Shown here: positions 34,360 to 43,301 of the stretch, piece after piece | Numbering within the stretch: position 1 is the first letter of the stretch | How the letters are laid out: every line of letters starts with the position of its first letter | Source: JADLHS01 sp964594985 | GTDB lineage: Bacteria > Verrucomicrobiota > Verrucomicrobiia > Limisphaerales > JADLHS01 | Direction: 5' to 3' | Assembly (NCBI GenBank): GCA_964594985.1 | Contig: CAZQNQ010000007.1 | Location: forward strand, 62,001 to 126,000 | DNA length: 64,000 nt | Program-made: the position numbers and the translations under genes | Notes under the pieces: generated by a model | What the model was told of the DNA's origin: nothing | The model's database searches: none | The model's input: only the letters and a program-made list of their open reading frames with translations

Positions 34360-34439
34360 GTAGCAGCCGACGTAAGGAGGCTCATTCTCGGGCGATCCTA
34401 TGAGTTTGCCAGTTTGAGCCTCCTTACGTCGGCTGCTAC
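34360..34439. repeat. 25-bp perfect inverted repeat of the GTAGCNGCCGACGT family
   Basis: The arm 34360-34384 (GTAGCAGCCGACGTAAGGAG...) is the exact reverse complement of 34415-34439 (...CTTACGTCGGCTGCTAC), with a 30-base loop. It separates rph from the histidine phosphatase gene and could end the rph transcript. Confidence 0.9.
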
Positions 34440-34448
34440 GAAGTTAAG

Positions 34449-35204
34449 TTATGCCGTTACCAGGGCCTTCTCCTGTGCTTCGAGCAATTGCCGGACCCCG
34501 GCTTTGCCTAATACGAGCAGTTCGGCGAGCTGTGATTCGGTGAAGGTGGCTTCTTCGCCCGTACCTTGAAGCTCGATGAATTCGCCGGCGGAATTCATGA
34601 CCAGATTGAAGTCCACCGCGGCGCCGGAATCCTCGGTGTAACACAGATCACAGAGCGCCTTTTCCGCCACGATACCGACGCTCACGGCGGCGACCGCGTG
34701 CAAGATGGGATTCTCCTTCAACTTGCCGCTCGCAATGAGCCGGCGGATGGCGATGACCAGCGCGACATACGCGCCAGTGATGGCCGCCGTGCGCGTGCCG
34801 CCGTCGGCTTGCAGGACATCGCAGTCCACGCAGATGGTGCGCGGCCCGAGTTTTTCGAGATCAATCGTCGCCCGCATCGCGCGGCCGATGAGGCGTTGAA
34901 TCTCCTGCGAGCGCCCGTCAATCTTGCCTTTCGTGCTGTCGCGCGGTTTCCGTTGCAGCGTAGAGTAAGGCAGCATCGAATACTCCGCCGTGATCCAGCC
35001 GCCGGAGACATTTTGTTCCTTCATCCAGCGCGGCACGTTTTCTTCCACAGTCACGCCGCAGATGACACGCGTGTTGCCCCATTCGATCAACGTCGAGCCG
35101 GTGGCATAGGGCGCGATATGATTCTTGAAGGAGATGGGACGAAGCTGATCGGGCAACCGTCCGTCAGCGCGGGCGGGGGTGGAAACAGTTTGCGACAAAG
35201 CCAT
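34449..35204 (-). CDS. rph: Ribonuclease PH
   Basis: The 251-residue protein matches the family: the N-terminal RADGRLPDQLRPISF, GNTRVICGVTVEENVPRWM, RKPRDSTKGKIDGRSQEIQRLIGRAMR and DCDVLQADGGTRTAAITGA, with the catalytic Asp in GAAVDFNLVM. It trims tRNA 3' ends by phosphorolysis. A longer frame to 35360 lacks similarity; the ATG at 35204 gives the expected length. Confidence 0.96.
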   Translation of the reverse strand: MALSQTVSTPARADGRLPDQLRPISFKNHIAPYATGSTLIEWGNTRVICGVTVEENVPRWMKEQNVSGGWITAEYSMLPYSTLQRKPRDSTKGKIDGRSQEIQRLIGRAMRATIDLEKLGPRTICVDCDVLQADGGTRTAAITGAYVALVIAIRRLIASGKLKENPILHAVAAVSVGIVAEKALCDLCYTEDSGAAVDFNLVMNSAGEFIELQGTGEEATFTESQLAELLVLGKAGVRQLLEAQEKALVTA

Positions 35205-35254
35205 AGATTGCCGGAATGTTAATTCAGCCGGCGGTGATGGCAACGCGGAAAGCG

Positions 35255-36292
35255 TCACAACAAGTGTTTCACGACCGTAAGCAGACCTTGCTTGACCGCC
35301 GACCGGTGATGCGAAGCGCCACCGGATCGTAAAATGGTTTCCCGATTCCGCAGATACCATTCGTAGCTTTGCACAAACATCTGGTTGGTTGAAAACCGGG
35401 GCTGCCAGCCCAGTTCAGTTTGGGCCTTGGTGATGTCAAAATAGAGGGACCGCCCGTACATCATGGCATGATACGCGCCAAGTGGGGATAACCCGAGGGC
35501 GCTGGTAAGGTTCATCATCCAGATGGCGGGTTGCATGGGAACGCCCCGGACCCGGGAACCAGTGCCGGCATGGGCGCACAAATGTTCCAGCGCGGCGCGC
35601 ATCGTACCGTACTCGGCCGCGCCGCAATTGTAAGTCGCCGCTCCGGGACGCGCAGCCGCCAGAAGACAGGCTGCGGCCAGATCGTCCGCATGCACGAATT
35701 GATAAACATTATCTCCGCGCCCAAACACGGGGACATTGTAACCTTCGCGGATCCATTCAAATAGAATCTGGAAAATCCCCAAGCGTCCATGACCCATGAT
35801 GGTGCGGGGACGGATGATGGAAACATCCAGACCTTGCGCGACGAACTGCTGACAAAGGGTTTCGCCCGCAAGTTTGGCCCGGCCGTAGGCTTCGCCCGGA
35901 GTGGGCGGCGTGGTCTCCGTGACCGGGTTGGCTTTTGGCACCCCGAAAATGGCGCTGGATGAAACGTAAATCACCTTGCGGACCCGGGCTGTCAAGGCGG
36001 CGCGCAACAAGGTTTCCGTGCCTTGAACATTGACGGAATGAAACAGCTCCCGGTCTTTCGCCAACGGAACTTGCGCCACGCAGTGATAAACCGTATCGCA
36101 ACCCGCGATGGCCTTCGCCACGCTGGCGGCATCGCGAATGTCACCGCGCACAAAGCCGACTTCCGATTTGCGATCCTCGGCATCCGCCAGATCAAACACC
36201 CGCACCGCCTGCCCCCGGGCCTGCAACAAATCCCGCAGCAAGCTGCCGAAATATCCCGACCCACCCGTAATAAGCGCAAGGTTCGAGGCCAT
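35255..36292 (-). CDS. NAD-dependent epimerase/dehydratase, second in the pentose-like cluster
   Basis: The 345-residue protein is an extended short-chain dehydrogenase: the NAD loop LITGGSGYFGS (about 7-17), the Asp of VFDLAD, the catalytic YGRAKLAGE (Tyr-xxx-Lys) after VSSSAIFGV, and FVHADDLAAA near 205. The 3-beta-HSD/NSDHL-like look (GSGYFGSLL) suggests a hydroxysteroid- or polyprenol-type substrate more than a nucleotide sugar. It starts 3 bases after the previous gene's stop codon and ends the cluster. The ATG at 36292 was chosen over one at 36325, which lies inside the upstream gene. Confidence 0.86.
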   Translation of the reverse strand: MASNLALITGGSGYFGSLLRDLLQARGQAVRVFDLADAEDRKSEVGFVRGDIRDAASVAKAIAGCDTVYHCVAQVPLAKDRELFHSVNVQGTETLLRAALTARVRKVIYVSSSAIFGVPKANPVTETTPPTPGEAYGRAKLAGETLCQQFVAQGLDVSIIRPRTIMGHGRLGIFQILFEWIREGYNVPVFGRGDNVYQFVHADDLAAACLLAAARPGAATYNCGAAEYGTMRAALEHLCAHAGTGSRVRGVPMQPAIWMMNLTSALGLSPLGAYHAMMYGRSLYFDITKAQTELGWQPRFSTNQMFVQSYEWYLRNRETILRSGGASHHRSAVKQGLLTVVKHLL

Positions 36293-36294
36293 GA

Positions 36295-37350
36295 TCAGAA
36301 GGTTTGCCCGTTTTCCCGCCCCCACTGGAGTGAGCGCCGCATGCCCTCCTCCAATGCTATGACGGGGTTGTAGCCGAGTTCCTTTTCCGCGCGCGCGACC
36401 GAGCAGGCAATGGTTTTGTTCATCTCGGACAAAACGTGAATCTTTTGGTGATAGATGCCGAGCGCTTGCAGGGTTTTGTCAGCGAGCCAAGCGACTTCGC
36501 TGGCAAAGCCCGGGAGCTTCATCCGTTTGTGTGCACATCGGTATCCGAACTCCTTTTCCAGCAACCACTCGATTGTGTCCACGATTTCGTTCATCGAATA
36601 AGGGCGTCTATCGGCGATCCAATAAACCTGGCCGGCGGCACATTCCCGGAGCGCGGCAAGGATCAGGCCCTGACAGAGGTTATCCACGTACGCCATCGAA
36701 CGCAGATTGTTGCCGCTGCCGACGATGGGCGCTTTGCCATCGCGGATCATCTGAAAGAACAGCGTCTGGCGCGGCGGCTGGTTCGGGCCGTAAAACCACG
36801 GCGCCCGGATGAGCACGGTCTCGATTTTTTCACACCGTTCCCGCACCGCCAGTTCCATTTCCAGCTTCGAGCGTCCGTAATTCATGTACGGATTGAACGG
36901 CGACAGTTCGTCGAAGAGATGGTCGGGATGCGGATTGCAGCCGCACGGCGAATTGGAGGAGACAATCACGGCGCGTTTCACGCCGGATTTGATGGCCGCA
37001 TCGAGCAGGTTGATTGTGCCATCGCAGTTGATCGCATAAAACTCGCTGACTTTTCTGGGATGAATGATGCCGGCGGTGTGAAAAAGAATTGCCCCTTTCG
37101 CGTCAGCGCAGAACCTGGCGCAATCCTCAGCGTTGCGGATGTCGCCAGCCATCACCTCAATGCGGTCGGAAATTTTTTTGAGTGGAGCCGCATCCTGTCC
37201 CGGCAGCAGCATGATCCGGACGCGGAGATTCGCCGCCGGCGCTTTCAATTCCTCGTGCTCCGGCAGGCCGCGCCCGAGCGATTCCACCAGCCGCGAGCCA
37301 AGCCAGCCCGCGGCGCCGGTCACCAGAACCAGATGGGTCTGCAGATTCAT
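36295..37350 (-). CDS. NAD-dependent epimerase/dehydratase, first in the pentose-like cluster
   Basis: The 351-residue protein is another extended SDR: VLVTGAAGWLGSRLVE (8-23), FHTAGIIHPRKVSEFYAINCDGT, the catalytic YGRSKLEMELAV after SSNSPCG, and MAYVDNLCQGLI. It is clearly a paralogue of the next gene but not recent. Its 3' end abuts the second epimerase and its 5' end is 3 bases from the GMC gene, so all four genes are one unit. Likely a reductase or epimerase on the cluster's polyprenyl or sugar intermediate. Confidence 0.86.
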   Translation of the reverse strand: MNLQTHLVLVTGAAGWLGSRLVESLGRGLPEHEELKAPAANLRVRIMLLPGQDAAPLKKISDRIEVMAGDIRNAEDCARFCADAKGAILFHTAGIIHPRKVSEFYAINCDGTINLLDAAIKSGVKRAVIVSSNSPCGCNPHPDHLFDELSPFNPYMNYGRSKLEMELAVRERCEKIETVLIRAPWFYGPNQPPRQTLFFQMIRDGKAPIVGSGNNLRSMAYVDNLCQGLILAALRECAAGQVYWIADRRPYSMNEIVDTIEWLLEKEFGYRCAHKRMKLPGFASEVAWLADKTLQALGIYHQKIHVLSEMNKTIACSVARAEKELGYNPVIALEEGMRRSLQWGRENGQTF

Positions 37351-37353
37351 GCT

Positions 37354-39189
37354 TTAGAGTTTGCCGAGAAATTTCAGCGCATTGCGCCGGGCGATCGCCA
37401 TGATCGAGCCTTGGGGATTCACCCCCGGCGCGGTGCAAAGCAGGCTCGCATCATTGATGTAAAGATTCTTAAAACCATGCACGCGCCCAAACGAATCTGC
37501 GGCGCATCTGGACTGGTCTTCCCCCATCGGGCACGAGGAGAACAGGTGGATCGTCATCAGATTGGCCTGCCCATCAGGCAACCCGTCGGGGATTTTGCTC
37601 AGGCAGCCCTCAGAGTGCAACATCGGGCCACGCGTAAGGCTCGGAAAGAGCTGGGTGGCACCGGCGGCGAACAAAGCCTGCGCAAGTTTCTTCAAACCAT
37701 CCGCCAGATTCCGCCGGTCGGCTTCAGTCAACGCGTATCGCACCAACGGATCGCGATAACCCGGAACCCCACGCACTGTCCCCCGGCCCGTGCTGGTGAT
37801 CATCGCATAGTAGATCGCCGTGTTCTGCCAGGTCCGATAAGTTTCCCGCGCCACCTCCGGATGATCGAGCAAACCAAGCGCAACGTACGCCGGCGAACTG
37901 ATGGAACAACCAAGGCTGAGGCGGGGCGAAAACTCCTTTACTTGATGCACCGGCACGCCCATCCCGGCAGCGTTCACAGCTTCAGGAAAACGTGCGACGA
38001 TCTTCACCGTGGGATGGACTTGAAGCGCATCGCCAATGTTACGCGTGATCCCACTCCGGCGGAGCAAGGCGGGCGTATGGACCGCGCCCGCGCAGACAAA
38101 TAGATGATCAGCGACGATCCGGATTGCGTTGCCAGACCCGTGACGGGCCTCCAACAGCCAGCCATTGCCATTCTGCAAAATCCGGTGAACACGCGTGCCA
38201 GCCTGAAGTTTTCCCCCCGCCTTCAAAAACCGCGGGATGAAGGTCTCGGTCATGGACCGCCGGTTCCCAAGGCCACCATCTTCGTGCCGGAACCAGCGGG
38301 GAATTTCCAAAGATTTCCAACCCAGCTCGCCAGCGCCCGCATGAAGCTTCAAAGAGGCCGGCGGGGCGGGATGCGGCAACAATGAGACTGAAACGTCCCG
38401 TTCGCATTGTTCGAAGTGCGGCAGCAAATCCTTTTCGGTCGCGGCTTCCAGTTGAAACTCCTTCCGCCAACGTTCCAGGATTTCCGGCGGCGTGCGATGA
38501 TAGAGGCCGCTGTTGATTTCGCTGCCGCCCCCCACGCAGCGACCTTCCACATACGCGATCTTGTTTTTACCGAAGGCGACCGTCTGCCCGCCATTGCGAT
38601 ACTTTTGCAACATCTCGTCCTTGGAGAACGGCGCGCAGGAACCCAACGGCAGATGCGCGCCCTCTTCGACGAGCAACACATCGCGCCCGGCTTCGGCGAG
38701 CAGGCAGGCTGTAATGGCTCCACCGGGGCCGCTCCCGATGACGACAATCTCGGCGCGTCGTTCGGAAGGGCTGACGGTTTCCAAACCAATCTGTCCCGCC
38801 CGGCGTTCAATAAATGGATCCGCACGCCGATGTTCCCCGATCCGACTGTAAAGCGCCAACGTCGTCAGGCTTTCGAAGTAACGGATAAAATCGCGTTGGA
38901 AACCGACGCGGGAATTTTTCCATGCCGCGATCTGCCGGGCGCGGCGTCCGGGTGATTGTTGATGAAATCGCTTCCCGCCGCGGGCCAGGCCAGACAGATC
39001 GAAACCCGCCGCCGCGAGCTTCATCGGGGCACGAAGGTAATCCGGCATTTGCGCCTGCTGCGTGAGGATGAATTGTGTCAGGTCATTGTGCGGCGGCGCC
39101 AGGTCCGGCGCGGTCTCGTGCGGCTGCGCCAGCGAATAGGCCAGCGCGGAAGCGACCTCATGAAACCAATTGGCGGGTGTCGCGCTCAT
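37354..39189 (-). CDS. GMC-family FAD oxidoreductase
   Basis: The 611-residue protein has an N-terminal region of about 140 residues that resembles the gluconate-dehydrogenase-subunit-like extension, the FAD dinucleotide loop VVIGSGPGGAITACLLAEAG, the GMC signature RCVGGGSEINSGLYHRTP and a C-terminal FSSCPMGEDQSRC with GFKNLYINDASLLCTAPGVNPQGSI. It oxidises an alcohol with FAD. The start at 39189 overlaps the UbiA stop codon as ATGA, which fixes it. In mycobacteria, the analogous step (DprE1) uses a different FAD family, so this would be a non-orthologous replacement if the pathway is the same. Confidence 0.9.
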   Translation of the reverse strand: MSATPANWFHEVASALAYSLAQPHETAPDLAPPHNDLTQFILTQQAQMPDYLRAPMKLAAAGFDLSGLARGGKRFHQQSPGRRARQIAAWKNSRVGFQRDFIRYFESLTTLALYSRIGEHRRADPFIERRAGQIGLETVSPSERRAEIVVIGSGPGGAITACLLAEAGRDVLLVEEGAHLPLGSCAPFSKDEMLQKYRNGGQTVAFGKNKIAYVEGRCVGGGSEINSGLYHRTPPEILERWRKEFQLEAATEKDLLPHFEQCERDVSVSLLPHPAPPASLKLHAGAGELGWKSLEIPRWFRHEDGGLGNRRSMTETFIPRFLKAGGKLQAGTRVHRILQNGNGWLLEARHGSGNAIRIVADHLFVCAGAVHTPALLRRSGITRNIGDALQVHPTVKIVARFPEAVNAAGMGVPVHQVKEFSPRLSLGCSISSPAYVALGLLDHPEVARETYRTWQNTAIYYAMITSTGRGTVRGVPGYRDPLVRYALTEADRRNLADGLKKLAQALFAAGATQLFPSLTRGPMLHSEGCLSKIPDGLPDGQANLMTIHLFSSCPMGEDQSRCAADSFGRVHGFKNLYINDASLLCTAPGVNPQGSIMAIARRNALKFLGKL

Positions 39190-40637
39190 TTTCCAGTGGC
39201 CAACCACATCACTGCCAGCGTCAACAATCCGGTCAGATAGCTGACCCAATCCTTGAAGGCAAAGGCGGTGGGATCGTCGTGCATTTTGCCGCGATACGTC
39301 AGCAACCAGACGCGACAAATCCAGACCAGCAACAAGGGACAGGCCAGCAACAACAATTTCGGCTGCGCGTAAAGCTCGACGACTTTGGCGCTGTTGACAT
39401 ACAGCCCGAGCACAATGACCGCCGCGACCCCGCTGCCGATCCCCGTCCCGACCACCAGACCATGATGTGCCGCCGTATAACCGCGGCCTTTGAGTTCATG
39501 ACCGTTCTGCTCCCGGACGGACTGGATCTCCTGAAATCGCTTCATCAGCGCGAGACTGAGAAAGATGCACATCGAGAACGCCAGCAACCAGTTCGACCAG
39601 ACGATCCCGGTGGCGATGTGCCCGGCCACCAAGCGCAAGGTGTAAAGCCCGGCCAGAAATAAAACATCCAGCAAGGCGATCTGTTTCAACCGCCACGAGT
39701 AGCTGGTGGAAATGAAGAAATAGAGCGCTGTGATTCCGGCAAATCCGGGCGACAAGGTGAACGCCAGACCGAGAGCGGCCAGCAAGAGCAACGGCGCCCC
39801 CACCAGGCCGTATTGCAAAGGCAGATCGCCCGAAGCAAACGGGCGGTTGCGCTTGGTGGCGTGATGCCGGTCTGCATCCAGATCGAGCAAATCGTTCCAT
39901 AGATAGACGGCCGAAGCCGCCAGGCAGAACGTGACAAAAGCCAGCAACGCGTGACCGAGGACAGTTTGATTCTGAAACTGATGGGAGGTCAGCACCGGGA
40001 CGAAGAGGATAAGATTCTTTATCCACTGATGCGGACGCAAGGCCCGGAACAAGGCTTTGCCGCGCGACGAATGATCGAGAAATGTCGCGCCAACTTTTGT
40101 CACCGTCGCGGCCTTTTGCGCCAGCGTCTCCGGCGCATTCACCACGACGGCCTCGCGGGCGCCGGGCCAGACTCCCAGATCATCTTTCGAGTTTCCGGCA
40201 TAATCGTAGCCGCGGATGCCGAAGCGCTCATTCAACGCGCGTTGTTTGGCCGCGTTGCGCAGATTGACTTTGCCGTCACTGGCCATCACGTCATCGAATA
40301 AACCGACATGCGCTGCGATGGGGCCGGCCATGTTGCGATCCGAGGCGGTCGCCAGAACGAGCTTCCGCCCTGTCGCCTTTTGCGCCTTCAACCACGCGAG
40401 AAATGCGATGTGATAAGGCACATTGGCCGGTGGCACCTGCACTTGGGCCGCGATACGCTCTTTGAAAACCGCCCGCCCGTGCCGCAATGCGAAGAGCGAT
40501 CCTAACGCCCGCAGTGGATGATGACGCAACAGCCGGACCAGTGATTCCCACATCATGTCCGTGCGGATGAGGGTGCCATCCAGGTCCACAGCCAGCGGGA
40601 CGGATTGTGTGTGGGCGGTTTCCTTCGATGACACCAT
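39186..40637 (-). CDS. HAD-UbiA fusion, decaprenyl-phosphate phosphoribosyltransferase-like
   Basis: The 483-residue protein joins an N-terminal HAD phosphatase domain to a UbiA prenyltransferase. HAD motif I is AVDLDGTLIRTD (Asp18, Asp20), motif II LATASD (95-100) and motif IV YAGNSKDD (146-153). The UbiA domain (about 200-483, roughly nine helices) has WNDLLDLDADRHHATKR followed by NRPFASG, which is the form seen in phosphoribosyl-polyprenyl synthases such as Rv3806c (NDxxDxxxDxxHPxKxxRP). The fused HAD could dephosphorylate the phosphoribosyl product. It is the first gene of the cluster; the longer open frame upstream has no family similarity. Confidence 0.9.
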   Translation of the reverse strand: MVSSKETAHTQSVPLAVDLDGTLIRTDMMWESLVRLLRHHPLRALGSLFALRHGRAVFKERIAAQVQVPPANVPYHIAFLAWLKAQKATGRKLVLATASDRNMAGPIAAHVGLFDDVMASDGKVNLRNAAKQRALNERFGIRGYDYAGNSKDDLGVWPGAREAVVVNAPETLAQKAATVTKVGATFLDHSSRGKALFRALRPHQWIKNLILFVPVLTSHQFQNQTVLGHALLAFVTFCLAASAVYLWNDLLDLDADRHHATKRNRPFASGDLPLQYGLVGAPLLLLAALGLAFTLSPGFAGITALYFFISTSYSWRLKQIALLDVLFLAGLYTLRLVAGHIATGIVWSNWLLAFSMCIFLSLALMKRFQEIQSVREQNGHELKGRGYTAAHHGLVVGTGIGSGVAAVIVLGLYVNSAKVVELYAQPKLLLLACPLLLVWICRVWLLTYRGKMHDDPTAFAFKDWVSYLTGLLTLAVMWLATGK

Positions 40638-40709
40638 GTTGTTCGTCCAGACTAGCCGACCGCGTCGGGCGTTGACAAGCGGCGGCGTTGTGGAAAGCTG
40701 CGCGCGAGC

Positions 40710-42251
40710 ATGCGCCGCCTGTTGAGCATCCCGGGAATCACTATTGCTGTTTTCCTTATCTGGAAGGCCGTTTTGTTGCTGTTTACCGCCCAACCCGTTC
40801 CCGCCAACGATGCTTTCTTCTACGATGGACCGGTGGTGAATTACGTGTTGCATGGCAAGTATTGCAATCCGTCGCTGGCGGAAGTGCTGCCGATCTCCGG
40901 AACTGAAGTCTTTTCCGCGTACCCACCGCTCTACCAGGCCGTGCTGCTGGTCTGGATGAAATGTTTTGGAGCCAATGAACTCAGCGCGATGTGGTTTCAT
41001 CTGCTCCTGCTGAGCCTGTTTGCCCTGACTGTATTCAGGATTTTTCGCACGCTAAATCTACCGGCCGCAACGATTAATTTTGCCGGGCTTTTTCTGTTCG
41101 GCATCACCTTTCATGATCGCCCGGATACGCTCGCGCATCTGCTCGGTATTCTTACCGTGCTGGCGGTCGTGCGCGGGTTGATCTGGCCGGCGGCGGCTTT
41201 GCTGTTGCTCACCTTTTGCACCAGCCTGCAGATCGGCGGCATCTATTCATTGTGGGTGGGCGGCCTGATTTGCGTCATAGCATGGTTGGGGCAACGAAAA
41301 TTTCCCTGGCCCGCATTGCTGGCTTTTATCATTACGCTGCTGGGCCTTGTCGCCTTGGTGAAATTCCGTCATCCGTTGCTGTGGGACGGTTTCCGTGAGC
41401 ATGTAAAGATCACGCCATCATTTACCGGGCTGCGGTGGCCGCAGCTTGATGACTGCTTGAAAATCATCCGCACTGCCCCCGGAATCATCGTCGCCGTCTT
41501 GGGCACAATTTGGATGATCTTCGAGACGAAAAGCTTTCGCGCCGCCTTGGCGAACTCCCCCGTCTTGCTGGTTTCGATCTGCGGCGGGTTGGCGGCCCTG
41601 GCCTTGGTGGGTGGCTGTCTTTTCATTTTGACTCCGAACATCATCCATATTGCCGGCTACCTGCAACCAGTGATTTTAGGATGTTTCCTGGCCGCCTTTA
41701 GCACCAATACCCGCGCGTTAAAACCTGACCGGCTGGTGCAACTGGCGCTAATCGGCGCGCTCTTGCTCGTCTCCATACGTGCCATTGGCATGACGACCTG
41801 GGGCCTTTTGTGCGCACGCGATATCAATCACGACCAGGCTTTGGCCGCTGTGAATCGTGAATTGGATTCTGTTCCCGCCGGCAACACGGTGTTTGTTTCG
41901 GCTGCTTACCTTTATCAAACCGCTCAACGGACCAACCTCACTTGGATTCACTCCGACTGGCCGGCTCGCGATACGGGGAACGATTGGGAACTTCAAGCCA
42001 TTGAGAAATTAAAGCCGGCTAAATTGCTGCTGACCCAGTTCGACTATTACCGTCGCTACGAAACCGTCGTGGCTCAGTTCCGCCGGCAACGCGGCGACAC
42101 CGAAGTCACGATCCACAATCTAGCGCACGTGCCAGCGCCTGATGCCATCCCGGCGACCCGAAAAATCGTCCAACACATTTCCTGGGCGCCGGTCATTATC
42201 ACCATTCAATGGCCTATCCAAGCGTCCGATGTTTCTGATATTAACCGATGA
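40710..42251 (+). CDS. Polytopic membrane protein resembling GT-C glycosyltransferases
   Basis: The 513-residue protein has about ten transmembrane helices. The first periplasmic loop has an acidic motif, NDAFFYDGPVV, in the position of the GT-C catalytic Asp, followed by AYPPLYQAVLLVWM, which resembles ArnT/PMT-like enzymes. A soluble C-terminal part (from about residue 390) includes WIHSDWPARDTGNDWELQAI. GT-C enzymes use polyprenyl-phosphate sugars, which is consistent with the divergent HAD-UbiA cluster. The 72 bases between them presumably hold both promoters. Confidence 0.75.
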   Translation: MRRLLSIPGITIAVFLIWKAVLLLFTAQPVPANDAFFYDGPVVNYVLHGKYCNPSLAEVLPISGTEVFSAYPPLYQAVLLVWMKCFGANELSAMWFHLLLLSLFALTVFRIFRTLNLPAATINFAGLFLFGITFHDRPDTLAHLLGILTVLAVVRGLIWPAAALLLLTFCTSLQIGGIYSLWVGGLICVIAWLGQRKFPWPALLAFIITLLGLVALVKFRHPLLWDGFREHVKITPSFTGLRWPQLDDCLKIIRTAPGIIVAVLGTIWMIFETKSFRAALANSPVLLVSICGGLAALALVGGCLFILTPNIIHIAGYLQPVILGCFLAAFSTNTRALKPDRLVQLALIGALLLVSIRAIGMTTWGLLCARDINHDQALAAVNRELDSVPAGNTVFVSAAYLYQTAQRTNLTWIHSDWPARDTGNDWELQAIEKLKPAKLLLTQFDYYRRYETVVAQFRRQRGDTEVTIHNLAHVPAPDAIPATRKIVQHISWAPVIITIQWPIQASDVSDINR

Positions 42252-43192
42252 AAACCATCAAACTCGGCAGCAGCCCCCTCGTTACCAGTCGTCTTGCGTT
42301 CGGCTGCTGGCGCATCGCCGGCACGCGTGACCAATTCAAAAGCCCCGCCGAGGCCGAGGCAAGCGGCCGCGCGGCGGTCATCGCGGCCTACGAATCCGGC
42401 TACACGCTGTTCGATGGCGCGGACATTTATGGCGGGGGACAGGCGGAAGTGATTTTGGGCCAGACTTTGCGCGCAGTTTCCGGGATGCGCGATCGCATCC
42501 TCATCACCAGCAAATGTGGCGTGCGCCATGCCGGTTCGCCGAATCCTGACTCGCCGCAGCGTTGGGATTTTTCACCAGATTACATCGTGAAGTCGTGCGA
42601 AGAATCGTTGCAACGCCTCGGCATTGAGACGATTGATCTCTATATGCTGCATCGGCCGGATTATCTCGGCGACCCGCATGAGATCGCCGGCGCGTTCGCG
42701 CAACTTTACGACGCGGGCAAGGTGCGTTTCTTTGGCGTGAGCAACTTCCGTCCGTCGCTGCTCAACGCGCTGCAAGCCGCCGTTCCGTTTCCACTCGTGG
42801 TCAATCAGGTGGAGATCAGCCTCGCGCAACGCGCGGCGTTCGAGGACGGGACGCTCGATCAATGCCTGGAGAAGAACATCACGCCGATGGCCTGGAGTCC
42901 GCTCGGGGCGGGATTGCTGGGCGACGGAGCGAAACGTCTATTGCCCGCGCAGCAGGGTTACAAGACCGACGCCATCGTGAAGGTGCTGGATGAAATCGCG
43001 GCTGTCCGGGGCGTGAATCGCACGTTGATCGCCTACGCGTGGCTGCTCAAACATCCGAGCCAGATCATCCCCATCGTCGGCACAACGAACCCCGAGCGCA
43101 TCCGCGAAGCCGCGAAGGCTGCGGAGTTTGAGCTGACGCGTGAAGAGTGGTATCGGCTGTTCCTTGCGGCGCGGGGCGAGCCGTTGCCGTAA
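42248..43192 (+). CDS. Aldo/keto reductase
   Basis: The 314-residue protein has the AKR barrel signatures: GYTLFDGADIYGGGQAEVILG with the catalytic Asp and Tyr, ITSKCGVR with Lys, LYMLHRPDYL with His, and IPIVGTTNPERIREA, which binds NADPH phosphate. It resembles YdhF of E. coli. It overlaps the preceding membrane protein gene by ATGA, so it is translationally coupled to it. The substrate is unknown. Confidence 0.92.
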   Translation: MKTIKLGSSPLVTSRLAFGCWRIAGTRDQFKSPAEAEASGRAAVIAAYESGYTLFDGADIYGGGQAEVILGQTLRAVSGMRDRILITSKCGVRHAGSPNPDSPQRWDFSPDYIVKSCEESLQRLGIETIDLYMLHRPDYLGDPHEIAGAFAQLYDAGKVRFFGVSNFRPSLLNALQAAVPFPLVVNQVEISLAQRAAFEDGTLDQCLEKNITPMAWSPLGAGLLGDGAKRLLPAQQGYKTDAIVKVLDEIAAVRGVNRTLIAYAWLLKHPSQIIPIVGTTNPERIREAAKAAEFELTREEWYRLFLAARGEPLP

Positions 43193-43301
43193 AGTGTGGC
43201 GCACTAATTACGTTGCCTGCGTTATCATCCCGGCTTTGACAAACGCCGTTCCCCGGGCATGATTTTTCCCGAACCGCCATTGGCGGCCCTGTTAATTCAA
43301 G

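Noticed and set aside
36436..38103. Plus-strand open frame of 555 codons opposite an epimerase and the GMC gene
   Set aside because: It crosses two genes that are well supported on the minus strand and shows no domain or signal.
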